A stretch of DNA of 64,000 nt from Kiritimatiellota bacterium B12222 (GTDB lineage: Bacteria > Verrucomicrobiota > Kiritimatiellia > SS1-B-03-39 > UBA6053): assembly GCA_029719485.1 (NCBI GenBank), contig CP120722.1, positions 1,674,001 to 1,738,000 of the forward strand, written 5' to 3'. The notes beneath the pieces were generated by a model, which was not told the DNA's origin, made no database searches, and saw nothing but the letters and a program-made list of their open reading frames with translations. This document shows, in pieces, positions 26,616-36,080 of the stretch (position 1 is the stretch's first letter; every line of letters starts with the position of its first letter). The position numbers and the translations under genes were made by a program.

Positions 26616-29465
26616 ATGAGTACTGAAGCTCTTCTCGATATTTTATGGATCCTCCTTTGTGCAGGATTCGTCTTTCTGATGCAGGGGGGATTCCTCTGTT
26701 TAGAAAGTGGGGTCACCCGATCCAAGAATTCTATTAATGTGGCCTTTAAAAATATAGTCGATTTTGGATTGGCTGTGTTGCTTTATTGGGTGGTGTCATA
26801 CGGACTGATGTTTGGTCAATCCAAAGCGGGTTGGGTCGGTTCGGATGGCTTTTTCTATCGAATCACGGGGGACGAAGCTCCTTTCCAGTACAGTGTCTTT
26901 ATTTTTCAGGCGATGTTTTGTGCGACGGGTGCCACGATTATTTCAGGTGCGACCGCTGAACGTCTGAGATTTTATTCCTATTTATTTATTACGGCGGTCT
27001 ATTCGGTGTTGATTTATCCCTTTGTCGGTCACTGGGTGTGGGCCACGGATTACTTAGGAGATCCGGCGGGTTGGTTGGCACAGAAAGGATTTTTGGATTT
27101 CGCGGGATCCTCTGTGGTTCACAGTACGGGCGGTTGGGTTTCTTTGGCATTGCTGTTGATTATCGGACCTCGATTGGGTCGTTTCGATAAAGATGGCAAT
27201 GCGGTGGAGATTCCTGGAAGCAACATGCCTTTGGCGATGTTGGGCACGACCTTGTTGATTTTCGGCTGGTTTGGATTTAATGGAGGATCAACGCTTTCTT
27301 TTGGCGCCAGTGTTCCCTTGATTTTGGTGAATACCTTGTTGGGGGCTGTGGGAGGGATGACCATTGTGTTGGGTATGATTCCTTTTTCTCGTAAATTACC
27401 GGATCCTGGTTTGGTGATGAATGGGGCCATTGCAGGGTTGGTCGGGGTCACGGCGAACTGTAACTTGACGGGGCCTATTGCGGCCTTGATCATTGGTGCG
27501 GTAGGTGGTCTGATCATGATGGGAACGGTTCGTTTGCTCGAATACTTGAAGATTGATGATGCGGTAGGCGCGATTCCCGCCCATTTAACTCCCGGTATTT
27601 GGGGGACGCTCGCGGTGGCGCTGTTTGCGGATGCCGACATTATGGGGCTTGAAAGTATTGACCGCGTGGGCATGTTTGAAACGCAGTTTACAGGGGTCAT
27701 TGTTATTGGCTTCTGGTCGTTTGCGCTCTCCTTCATCTTCTTTTATATCATGAAGAAATTCATGCCGTTACGGGTAACCGAAGAAGAGGAAATTGTGGGG
27801 TTAAATATCAGCGAACACAATGCGAGAACCGAAACCTTGTTCTTGTTACAGGATATGGAAATGCACGCCCGCACGGGTGATCTTTCAAAACGTGTGAAGG
27901 TTGAGCCTTTTACAGAGGTGGGGCAAATTGCACGTCAGTACAACAAAGTGATCGACACCTTGGATTTAACCATGAATCGTATGAAATCGATTTTCCAAGA
28001 TTTGCATGATGGGATCATTACCTTCAATGCGGAGGGGAGTATTCTTTCCATGAATCCGGCAGCAGGGAAGTTCTATGGACTGGAGCCTGCGCTTGCAGGT
28101 GATATTTCGGCATGGGATTTATTGGTGCCGGAAAGTCGTGAAGATCTTGAAGTACATCAGCCCTTGGATTCGGAACCGTTTGATCCTTTCCGCGCGGGTG
28201 TGTTACAGGAGATTCATTATTTCCGCAAAAACTCCCGCAAAGATGAAGTGGTGGAGTTCGTGGCCTCCAAGGGTGCGTTCAATGACGAGATTATCTATAC
28301 GGGTTTGATTCGTGACGTCAGTGAAAGCATTCAGACCAAACGGAGCAAAAACCGTCTGATGAGTAAATTGGTTGGTGCACAGCAGAGTCAGTTTTATGCA
28401 GGAATGTGTAAGCAGTCTATGCCGGTGTTGCGCAATCTCGCTACACGCATCTACGATTTGGCTACGGTGTTGCCCCGGTCGCTTCCGGATCCGCGTTTGA
28501 AGGTACTTGAGCAGAATGCACAAGAGATCTTACATCTGACGGGCGATTTACAGCACGTGGAAACGGAAGGTTCATTACCGCTCTCGTCTCAGAATCTGTC
28601 TGAATTCTTAACCACTTATTTGCAAACTTTGGTGGCGGAGACTTCTTACATGGAAATTGGAGAAGCTGAGTTATCCATGGATATTGAAGAGACGTCTTTG
28701 ACGGCTCTGATTTCACCCTCCGCCTTGGAACAGGTTTTGGAAACCTTGCTTTTACTCGCTTGTCGAGAAAGTGGATTGGGCAAGGAGGTGGTGGTGAAAT
28801 TGAACAGTTGTTACCTCGATCATCCCATGACAGGTACGGAAGTCGTTCCTGCAGGTGAGTATTTGGTGATTCATATTTTGGACAGGGGCGCCGGTCTCCC
28901 CGAGCAGGAATTGGATCTTTTCTTTGAAGGCCGCGACCGGAAATATGAAGACATTGATTTGGCCATGGCCGAATCGATTGTACGAAATATGAAAGGGGTG
29001 TTGGATGTGGATTCCACGTTGGGTGAAGGGACGACCTTGTCGTTGTATTTACCGGTGGCCCGTGAAAACGTTGATCCCGGAGAGCCTGAAGAAGCTGTGG
29101 CGACTGTATTGTTTGTCGACGATCATAAACCGATGCATCGCTTGGTGAAAACCTTGTTGCATGAGGGAGGCTACAAAGTCTTGCATGCGGAAACCGAAGA
29201 ACAGGCCCTCCAGTGTCTGGAGGGAAACAAAGTCGATGTACTCTTGTTAGATCTGATTCTTGCTAAAGATACCCAGGCTCGCGAGTATAGTTTCCGTCAA
29301 CTGCACGAACGTTTCCCTGATGTGCCTGTGTTGGTCACGGGTGGGGATGTGGATGCGTTGGTCTTGGCGACTGTGATTCAGGAGGGCGCGGCAGGCTTCG
29401 TTGAAAAACCTTTCAATCCTCAGAAACTTATACGTCTCATCAAACGGGAGGAACTCTCACGATAA
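26616..29465 (+). CDS. Ammonium transporter - HAMP - PAS - degenerate kinase - receiver fusion
   Basis: 949 residues. Residues 1-395 are a complete Amt domain of about 11 membrane segments, with the paired pore histidines at about 169 (VVHSTGG) and 323 (AHLTPG) and the Phe gate in FIFQAMFCATGAT. Then HAMP (about 410-460), PAS (about 460-570), a kinase-like region (585-825) and a receiver (830-949) with the acidic pair DD, phospho-acceptor Asp in DVLLLDLIL and Lys in VEKPF. The DHp helix lacks an obvious acceptor histidine and the N-box lacks its asparagine, so the kinase is probably catalytically dead. Likely role: ammonium sensing. AGGAA precedes the ATG. Confidence 0.9.
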   Translation: MSTEALLDILWILLCAGFVFLMQGGFLCLESGVTRSKNSINVAFKNIVDFGLAVLLYWVVSYGLMFGQSKAGWVGSDGFFYRITGDEAPFQYSVFIFQAMFCATGATIISGATAERLRFYSYLFITAVYSVLIYPFVGHWVWATDYLGDPAGWLAQKGFLDFAGSSVVHSTGGWVSLALLLIIGPRLGRFDKDGNAVEIPGSNMPLAMLGTTLLIFGWFGFNGGSTLSFGASVPLILVNTLLGAVGGMTIVLGMIPFSRKLPDPGLVMNGAIAGLVGVTANCNLTGPIAALIIGAVGGLIMMGTVRLLEYLKIDDAVGAIPAHLTPGIWGTLAVALFADADIMGLESIDRVGMFETQFTGVIVIGFWSFALSFIFFYIMKKFMPLRVTEEEEIVGLNISEHNARTETLFLLQDMEMHARTGDLSKRVKVEPFTEVGQIARQYNKVIDTLDLTMNRMKSIFQDLHDGIITFNAEGSILSMNPAAGKFYGLEPALAGDISAWDLLVPESREDLEVHQPLDSEPFDPFRAGVLQEIHYFRKNSRKDEVVEFVASKGAFNDEIIYTGLIRDVSESIQTKRSKNRLMSKLVGAQQSQFYAGMCKQSMPVLRNLATRIYDLATVLPRSLPDPRLKVLEQNAQEILHLTGDLQHVETEGSLPLSSQNLSEFLTTYLQTLVAETSYMEIGEAELSMDIEETSLTALISPSALEQVLETLLLLACRESGLGKEVVVKLNSCYLDHPMTGTEVVPAGEYLVIHILDRGAGLPEQELDLFFEGRDRKYEDIDLAMAESIVRNMKGVLDVDSTLGEGTTLSLYLPVARENVDPGEPEEAVATVLFVDDHKPMHRLVKTLLHEGGYKVLHAETEEQALQCLEGNKVDVLLLDLILAKDTQAREYSFRQLHERFPDVPVLVTGGDVDALVLATVIQEGAAGFVEKPFNPQKLIRLIKREELSR

Positions 29466-29493
29466 AGTCAAAAAATAATAAATCATAAAGTGT

Positions 29494-29530
29494 AAACCCC
29501 ATTTCTGTGAAAACGGAAATGGGGTTTTTT
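29494..29530. terminator. Bidirectional terminator
   Basis: AAACCCCATTTC and GAAATGGGGTTTTTT form a 12-base stem around a 10-base loop, with U- and A-tracts on both sides. It separates the convergent ammonium-sensor and GGDEF/HD-GYP genes. Confidence 0.85.
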
Positions 29531-29535
29531 ATGGG

Positions 29536-31230
29536 TTACATTTGCCACTTGCCTATGTCTTCGATGGTATCGATATGGTCCATGAAGAAGTCGATCAGCT
29601 CAGGATCAAATTGGGTGCCTGCATTTTTTCTTAATTCTGCGGTTACGTCCTCTGGAGCCATGAAATTTTTGTAAACACGATTGGCGCGCATGCTGTCGTA
29701 CGCGTCGACCAAGCTGAAGAGTCGTGCACCGAGAGGAATCTCTTTTCCTTTAAGACCATTGGGGTAGCCTGAGCCATCATAGTTTTCGTGATGGCAAAGA
29801 ATAATATTGCCGGCATCCTTTAAAAAGTGGTGTCCTGAGATGAAATGTTGTCCGATTTGCGGATGTTTTTTAATGATGGTCCATTCGGACTCGTTTAGTT
29901 TTCCTTGTTTGTTCAGGATATGATCGGGTATGGCGATTTTGCCAATATCGTGTAGTCTCGCGCCCCGAATGATTTGAATTTTTTGTTCAGGGGTCAGTAC
30001 GAGTTGTTCGAGGAGGTAGGCGGTGATGCGGGTTACCCGTTCGCTGTGGAGTCCGGTAGAGTACTCTCGATTTTGTAAAATGAGGGTCAGGGTATCAATC
30101 CATGAATCTCTTTCGTGTTGAATCTGTGCTTCAAGTGCTTGAATGCGTTGTTCGGGTTTTGGAATTTTTCGTTCGGATTCGGACCACTGTTTAAAGGCGT
30201 ATTCCAGTTCGGGGGTCCAGGCGGTCATCTGATTACGCCCTTTATGTTTCGAGGCGTAGAGGGCATGATCCGCGCAGTCCAACAAACGTTGTTTGCTGGG
30301 TTGGGGGGTGCCTGGTTCATGAACGACTAATCCGATGGAGATGCTTAATTGGTGATCGGGAACTTCGGGGACATGAAGGGTTTCACGGACGGCGGTGAGA
30401 ATTTTTTCGGCCAAGGTGGTGAGATTGCGGTTGCCTACTTTGGGAAACCAAATGAGGAACTCATCTCCGCCCATCCGAATAATGGCGTCGGTTTTATTTA
30501 AGAACTTTTTCAGTAATTCGATGAGATTGATTAAACAGGTATCTCCCTTGGTATGTCCGTAGGTGTCATTGATGGATTTGAAGTGATCCAAATCGATGAG
30601 CATTACGGCAAATCTACGATGGGGGGAGGGGGTGAGGGCACAAAAACGTGAAAGCTCGACTTCCATAAACCAGCGGTTGTAGCAACTGGTCATGGGGTCG
30701 GTGATCAAGAGTTTACGCATATTCTGCATGGTCAGCAGTAACGAGCAAAGGTGGTGGAGTACGACGTTGAGATGAAAGGGTTCATCAATGGGGTCGTCCA
30801 TATCCAACATGAGTATTCCTAAAAACTGATTCTCCGTTTCCAATGGAATAATGGTCCACTCATTTAACTGCAAAGCCACTTGTGGTTTGGTGGGCTTTTC
30901 ATTTTTGATTTTGCATAAAATTTCGGGCACTTCGCAATGGCCATGTTCTTTGAAATGGGCACGGAGTTGTAGTTGTAGTTCGTTTTGAAGCTCTATATGT
31001 AGTTTGATGTGTTGGTGAATCAATTGAATGCAGGTTTGGCCGTGCTCTTTGATCAAAAGGGCGGCTCCTTGCCCTTGATAATGATTGCAGAGTCCCAGCA
31101 GGCAAACTTCTAACATCCGGTTCTGGTCCATTTCCCTGAAGCCCATATCGGTCATTTGTTGGATGAGAGTCGTTTCGGCGAATAAAGTACTTGAATTTTG
31201 CGAGGTCATAGATTCATTATTTTCTAGCAT
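29536..31230 (-). CDS. GAF-like / GGDEF / HD-GYP c-di-GMP enzyme
   Basis: 564 residues, soluble. An N-terminal GAF-like region (about 20-160), a diguanylate cyclase domain with intact MGGDEFLIWF (about residue 252) but no RxxD inhibitory site, and an HD-GYP phosphodiesterase domain with HSERV, ARLHDIGKIAIPD (about 423) and NYDGSGYPNG. So one protein carries both synthesis and breakdown of c-di-GMP. The start at 31230 is chosen; an in-frame start at 31272 would extend it into the PilZ promoter. Divergent from a PilZ gene. Confidence 0.9.
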   Translation of the reverse strand: MLENNESMTSQNSSTLFAETTLIQQMTDMGFREMDQNRMLEVCLLGLCNHYQGQGAALLIKEHGQTCIQLIHQHIKLHIELQNELQLQLRAHFKEHGHCEVPEILCKIKNEKPTKPQVALQLNEWTIIPLETENQFLGILMLDMDDPIDEPFHLNVVLHHLCSLLLTMQNMRKLLITDPMTSCYNRWFMEVELSRFCALTPSPHRRFAVMLIDLDHFKSINDTYGHTKGDTCLINLIELLKKFLNKTDAIIRMGGDEFLIWFPKVGNRNLTTLAEKILTAVRETLHVPEVPDHQLSISIGLVVHEPGTPQPSKQRLLDCADHALYASKHKGRNQMTAWTPELEYAFKQWSESERKIPKPEQRIQALEAQIQHERDSWIDTLTLILQNREYSTGLHSERVTRITAYLLEQLVLTPEQKIQIIRGARLHDIGKIAIPDHILNKQGKLNESEWTIIKKHPQIGQHFISGHHFLKDAGNIILCHHENYDGSGYPNGLKGKEIPLGARLFSLVDAYDSMRANRVYKNFMAPEDVTAELRKNAGTQFDPELIDFFMDHIDTIEDIGKWQM

Positions 31231-31286
31231 ATTTATTGATCTCTCGCCAAGATAATGTGAGCAAGTGACCACAACGAACGTCAGAT

Positions 31287-31703
31287 ATGAATTTAACTTT
31301 AAAACTTAGAAAAGCTGTCTGGACAGAAAAAAGGGAAAGTATCCGCTTGGATATGGAATGTCCTGTAGAAGTCCAGGTGCTTAAAAAACAATTGTTTGGT
31401 AAAAAAAAGGTGGGTTATCCCCGGTCGGGGGTGATGCTCAAGCCTTCACGTTTGGGCATGCGTCTTTCGATGGATAAAGCGATTGAAAAAGACACGCCTG
31501 TGGCAGTGGATGTGGATATTACTTATTTGGGTGGGGAAAAAATTTGTCATTTGGAAGGCAAAATTGTGTGGTCTGAGTTCTCGGGGAAAAGTCGTCGTTT
31601 CGAGCATGGGGTATTGCTCACGGGGAAGGGGCACGATACGTCGAAATGGGAGCAGTTTATGCTTAGTCGTCTGAGAGAGCATGACCCAGATTATAGTAAA
31701 TAA
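31287..31703 (+). CDS. PilZ-domain protein
   Basis: 138 residues, one PilZ domain. The c-di-GMP-binding RESIR (RxxxR) is at about residues 17-21 and the second motif appears as PSRLGMRL (S-x-x-G). It shares a divergent promoter region of about 55 bases with the GGDEF/HD-GYP gene, so it is a likely effector of that enzyme. Confidence 0.8.
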   Translation: MNLTLKLRKAVWTEKRESIRLDMECPVEVQVLKKQLFGKKKVGYPRSGVMLKPSRLGMRLSMDKAIEKDTPVAVDVDITYLGGEKICHLEGKIVWSEFSGKSRRFEHGVLLTGKGHDTSKWEQFMLSRLREHDPDYSK

Positions 31704-31724
31704 AGAAGGGAAACACCTTTAGTT

Positions 31725-33785
31725 TTAAAGGGGGCGTTCCAGGATGCGGGTCTGCCAAGCTGGGAGAGAGAGCGTTCCTGCCACGGCTTCACCTGACTCC
31801 ATGCAGGTTGCACTCCAGTTGCCAAGGTCCAGTTTCACTGGTGCTGAATTGAAGTTTTGCATAAAGATAAATTCCCGTTCTCCATCTGTGCGACTACGCA
31901 GGTGTACCCCATCGGGAAGGTCTGTGTTGAGGATCGTGGACAGCTTTAGATCTTGGTGAATGGCGGCGGTAAAGGCTTGCCAAAAGTCATCTCCCATTTT
32001 GGCTGCGAGGTAAAATACGGACCCGTTGCCTCTGCGGTTTCGGGTCAGGGCAGGGTTTCCTGCATAAAAATCGTGATCAAAGGTGGCGAGGACTTCTGCG
32101 CCTTCGGCATGGATGCGTTCGCAAGTGCGTTGGGTTTGCCAACTGCCGGATAACGCGAAACTGTTGTCAGTACTGAAAGAAATTTCCTGCACTTCGTCTT
32201 CGTAGAGGTAGTCAATTTCTTCAGCCCATACACCGCAAAGCTCTCTGAGGCCCCCACCTGGAAACCCATTTCTAAAACAGAGGTTACTTTCGTTTACGAC
32301 ACCAGAAAGATAAGTGAGAATGAGGGTTCCTCCTTCCTCGATAAATTGCTGGAGGCGATCGACGACACCCGGTTTAAGCAGGTACAATTGAGGAGCGACG
32401 ATCAGTTTGTACCCTGAAAAATCACTGAGACTTTCTAAGATATCGGTAGCGATGCCCTGTTTCCAGTAACTTCGATGGGCTTGGAAAACGGGGGTCATGT
32501 AAAGATCTTCTGAGGGGATTTTTAAGGGACCCACGGATGCCTCCAGGGCCCAGCGGACATCCCAGTCCATGAGAATCGCCACTTCAGCGTGAGTGGTGCA
32601 GCCTGCGATCGGCGCCAGTTGTTCGAGGGTGCGACCCATGTGGGCGACTTGTTGGAATACACGGGTGTTTTCTGAACCTTCGTGATCCACCACGGCCCCA
32701 TGAAATTTCTCCATTCCCCCGAGGCCTTTTCGCCATTGAAAATACATAATGGCATCTGCCCCATGGGCGATGGCTTGCAGCATTTCGCTACGGTAGACGC
32801 CAGGCCTTTTGAGCCGAGAGGTTGCGTGCCACTGGGGTGCATCCGGACAGGACTCGATGAGCATCCAAGGTTTTCCCTGCTTCATGCTTCGGTGCATGTC
32901 GTGAACACAAGCCAGCACAGCGGCCATTTCTAAATCTTTTTCGTTGTTGCGCCACTGTGGATAGGCGTCATCCGAAATGATATCAACGACTTCTGCAAAG
33001 CGCCAATAATCCAAGTCTCTGAATGCACCCATCATATTCGTGGTGGAGGGTTGTTGAGCGCCAGCTTCCCGCAGGGCTGCAATTTCAGCTTTCATAAAAT
33101 CGAGGGTTTGATGACTGACAAAGCGTTTCCAATCCAGACGCATGCCGTCAATGCTGCTGTCACGGGGGTCAATTTCAGACCAATCTCCAATACTGTGGCT
33201 CCAAAAATGGGCCCACCAAGCATGATTGAGTTCGTCCAAGGTGTGGTAGCGATCTTTAAGCCAATCTTGAAAGGCTTGGTGGCAGAGTGGGCAATGACAT
33301 TCTCCACTATATTCGTTTGAGATATGCCAGAGTTTAACTGCGGGGTGGTCGCCGAATGCTTCGGCAAGTCGTCGATTCAGGTCTGCGACTTTTTTGCGAT
33401 AGACAGGGGAGGTGAAGCAGTGGTTGTGTCGTTTGTGGTGGTGTTCCCGGAGTCCCTGTTCGTTGACGCGACAGGTTTCGGGGTAGGCCTTGCTGATCCA
33501 GGCGGGTTTGCTTCCTGAAGGGGTGGCGAGGGCCACGACTTTTCCGGCGGCGTGGAGTTTGTCTAATAGATCTTTCATCCACTCAAAATGATAGTCGCCT
33601 TCCTTGGGTTCATAGTGGGACCAAGCGAAAATTCCCACGGAGAAGGTGTTACAGCCCGCAAGATCCATGAGCCGGAGATCTTCGGTCAAGACTTCAGGGT
33701 ATCGATGCATCCACTGGTCGGGATTGTAATCGCCTCCGTGGGCGATGACGGGAAAATCAGAGAGGAGCGGGGGGAACTTCTTCAT
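31725..33785 (-). CDS. Beta-galactosidase, glycoside hydrolase family 42
   Basis: 686 residues, near the family norm of about 680. The acid/base glutamate is in WHISNEYSGECHC (about residue 158) and the nucleophile in PWMLIESCPDAPQW (about residue 313). Metal-binding cysteines around CHCPLCHQ fit GH42. No signal peptide, so it acts on imported galactosides or plant/algal oligosaccharides. Confidence 0.92.
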   Translation of the reverse strand: MKKFPPLLSDFPVIAHGGDYNPDQWMHRYPEVLTEDLRLMDLAGCNTFSVGIFAWSHYEPKEGDYHFEWMKDLLDKLHAAGKVVALATPSGSKPAWISKAYPETCRVNEQGLREHHHKRHNHCFTSPVYRKKVADLNRRLAEAFGDHPAVKLWHISNEYSGECHCPLCHQAFQDWLKDRYHTLDELNHAWWAHFWSHSIGDWSEIDPRDSSIDGMRLDWKRFVSHQTLDFMKAEIAALREAGAQQPSTTNMMGAFRDLDYWRFAEVVDIISDDAYPQWRNNEKDLEMAAVLACVHDMHRSMKQGKPWMLIESCPDAPQWHATSRLKRPGVYRSEMLQAIAHGADAIMYFQWRKGLGGMEKFHGAVVDHEGSENTRVFQQVAHMGRTLEQLAPIAGCTTHAEVAILMDWDVRWALEASVGPLKIPSEDLYMTPVFQAHRSYWKQGIATDILESLSDFSGYKLIVAPQLYLLKPGVVDRLQQFIEEGGTLILTYLSGVVNESNLCFRNGFPGGGLRELCGVWAEEIDYLYEDEVQEISFSTDNSFALSGSWQTQRTCERIHAEGAEVLATFDHDFYAGNPALTRNRRGNGSVFYLAAKMGDDFWQAFTAAIHQDLKLSTILNTDLPDGVHLRSRTDGEREFIFMQNFNSAPVKLDLGNWSATCMESGEAVAGTLSLPAWQTRILERPL

Positions 33786-33907
33786 GTGCGTTAAGGGAGG
33801 TTGCTACATTAATGATGCAGGCATGAATATCGGGGTGTCTCTATATTATGGATCTGCACTTTTTAGGGTTGCGAGTTTAGATGATGTTAGGGGAAATCGT
33901 AATGTGA

Positions 33908-35083
33908 TTATTTTAAATTTCCGACTTGAAAGAGGCGTTGCACTTCTTGGGCGCAGGCCTCAAAAACATCATCAAAGTTACCGGTGCCGTCAATTTTGAG
34001 TACACCGTGTTGTTGCTCGTATTTTTCGATCACCGGAATGGTTTTGGTTTCGTGGTCTTGAAGGCGGCGCACGATTTTTTCGGTACTGGTGTCGTAGGGC
34101 ATACAGGTTTCAGTGCGGCTGCGTTTGGCGAGGCGTTCCATGAGTTGGAGCATGGGGACTTCGATTTCCAAAATCTTAGAGATGGAGGCGCCGTGTTTCA
34201 TGAGCAGGCCATCGAGGATGTAGGATTGCACGAGGGTGCGGGGGAAGCCTTTAAAGATAAATCCCCTGGCGTCTTCACTGTCGACAATTTTCTTTTCGAT
34301 GAGGGGAATGACGATTTCATCGGGAACCAGTTCGCCATTTTCATAGAGGGTGGAGATTTGTTTGCCCATTTCGGTGCCTGCGTCCATTTCGGCTTCGAGC
34401 ATTTTACCGGTGGCGACGAGTTCTAAACCAAATTTTTTTGCGAGGGCTTGGGCTTGAGATCCACGACCGGAACCGGGGTAACCGAACACCACAATGCTGA
34501 CGGGGCGTTTGGTGTATTGTGATGCGGCGATACGGGAAACCTCATGTTGTACGTCCTCGATGCTACCGGAGCCATCGACATCGAAACGCACCCCTTTCTG
34601 GGCATAAAAATCCAAGACAGGCAGGGTTTTGTCATGATATTCTTTGAGTCGGTTGCGGATCACGGTTTCGTTGTCGTCGGATCGTCCGGAGGTTTTGCCT
34701 CGCTCTAAAAGTCGGCGTACGGATTCTTCATCGGGGATTTCCAAGTTGATCAGACAATCCAGTTCGCTGTTGAGTTTGATCATGAGGCCTTCGAGAATGT
34801 AGGCCTGAATGGTGGTACGGGGAAATCCATCGAAGAGAAAGCCGTTGGCGTGGGGATTCTCCGTAATGGTTTTTTCGAGGATCTGCACAATGATTTCGTC
34901 GGAAACTAAGTTTCCGGATGCGATAATATCTTTGGCCTGCTTGCCGAGCTCGCTGTCGGCTGCCAATTCTTTACGGAGGAGATCGCCAGTGGAAATGTAG
35001 CAGAGGTTAAAACGATCGACGAGTTGTCGGGACTGGGTACCTTTGCCGGCACCGGGAGGACCAAAGAGGGCGATATTTAACAT
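33908..35083 (-). CDS. adk: Tandem adenylate kinase with degenerate second domain
   Basis: 391 residues made of two adenylate-kinase-like halves. The first (1-190) has an intact P-loop GPPGAGKGTQ, the AMP-binding FDGFPRT and the lid region GRSDDNETVIRNRL. The second (195-391) reads GYPGSGRGSQ: the catalytic Walker lysine is an arginine, while FKGFPRT is kept. The first half should catalyse ATP + AMP to 2 ADP; the second is probably structural or regulatory. Single gene at the distal end of the integron array. Confidence 0.92.
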   Translation of the reverse strand: MLNIALFGPPGAGKGTQSRQLVDRFNLCYISTGDLLRKELAADSELGKQAKDIIASGNLVSDEIIVQILEKTITENPHANGFLFDGFPRTTIQAYILEGLMIKLNSELDCLINLEIPDEESVRRLLERGKTSGRSDDNETVIRNRLKEYHDKTLPVLDFYAQKGVRFDVDGSGSIEDVQHEVSRIAASQYTKRPVSIVVFGYPGSGRGSQAQALAKKFGLELVATGKMLEAEMDAGTEMGKQISTLYENGELVPDEIVIPLIEKKIVDSEDARGFIFKGFPRTLVQSYILDGLLMKHGASISKILEIEVPMLQLMERLAKRSRTETCMPYDTSTEKIVRRLQDHETKTIPVIEKYEQQHGVLKIDGTGNFDDVFEACAQEVQRLFQVGNLK

Positions 35084-35350
35084 AAGTGACTCCAGAGTGG
35101 GGGTGGCAGAATGCCATTAAATAGAAGGAGGTCTGAAAGTACACAAAATAATGGGGGCAAGCCGTCCTGAATCGTAATGAGGATGTTTGATTCCTAACTT
35201 TCAAAGTCTGTTTTTGCACTACAATTTTTTTAGCAACACTCCGACGAGAAAATTCCTTCACATCATTACCTCCATTATACTCAACGGTAACACAGCGGAT
35301 TATGAGCTCATCGCCCTTTATTTTCGATGACGGATTTCATTTTCTCAGAG

Positions 35351-35406
35351 CCAACGTTTAAATGAGCGGACCTGAAGTATGAGAGTTCGCAGGCGTCTTT
35401 GGTTGT
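35351..35406 (-). repeat. attC of cassette 46 (distal, mosaic)
   Basis: Left half resembles class F (AAATGAGCGGACC) and right half class A (GTTCGCAGGCGTC), with mismatches in the stem. Last attC of the array. Its GTT end repeats 7 bases of the cassette start. Confidence 0.75.
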
Positions 35407-35418
35407 GATTTTGTATTC

Positions 35419-35949
35419 TCAAAGGATTGGTCCGAAGCAAAATTCTAGGGGGGATACCCAATGCATTGTTTCACTATTGGTGAGTAATAACGTAATTGTC
35501 TTCCGATGTCGGTCCAATTCTTTGAGATTTGCGAACTCCAGTACTGCCGTCACCTCAATCGAATCTTCATGTCCGGGCACATCCACCGGAACAGGCAGGT
35601 CATTCCGTATCTCATTCAGTATTAGATGTGATCGCCGAGAGAGGTTTGTATTTGTATTGGTCTTGGTCAGAGTCTTTCCGTCTATTGAAACACTCGCCTC
35701 GACAATTCGACCGACGACATTTGATTCAGGCAAGCCTGAGGCTTGTAATCGAAAGACAACCCCACGGTCGGTGAGTTTGGTGATAATCCCAGCATTTACG
35801 AATCCATCTCCTTCACCAAAAATATACCATTCTTCCGGCGCAATAGTATTTTCGGAAACAAAGCGTCGGGAAAAGAAAACGCAGCCAACACAACCAATGC
35901 CAACAGCAATGGTGCAAACTGCTAAAATTGCTTTGTTTCTTCGTTTCAT
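35419..35949 (-). CDS. Cassette 46 membrane-anchored protein
   Basis: 176 residues, unknown function. One N-terminal membrane segment (AILAVCTIAVGIGCVGCVFF) leads a periplasmic, beta-rich domain ending with HWVSPLEFCFGPIL. The ATG at 35949 is chosen over a GTG at 35961 because GTGAGG stands 6-8 bases before it. Farthest cassette from attI, so expression from an integron promoter is unlikely. Confidence 0.72.
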   Translation of the reverse strand: MKRRNKAILAVCTIAVGIGCVGCVFFSRRFVSENTIAPEEWYIFGEGDGFVNAGIITKLTDRGVVFRLQASGLPESNVVGRIVEASVSIDGKTLTKTNTNTNLSRRSHLILNEIRNDLPVPVDVPGHEDSIEVTAVLEFANLKELDRHRKTITLLLTNSETMHWVSPLEFCFGPIL

Positions 35950-35957
35950 CTTCAGCC

Positions 35958-36012
35958 TCACAACGGCTAGGCTGTGGGACGCGAAGCGTTCTCACAAGCC
36001 CATGGTTGACCG
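35958..36012 (-). repeat. attC of cassette 45
   Basis: Unclassed stem GGCTTGTGAGAACGC/GCGTCCCACAGCC (array orientation), core AACGG rather than AACGT. Five bases match the cassette start. Confidence 0.7.
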
Positions 36013-36080
36013 AAGATTTGTAATAAGTTCATCTGACTTTTTCAAGAAAACGGTTTCTTCAGTCTGTGGGGAAAATGCAG

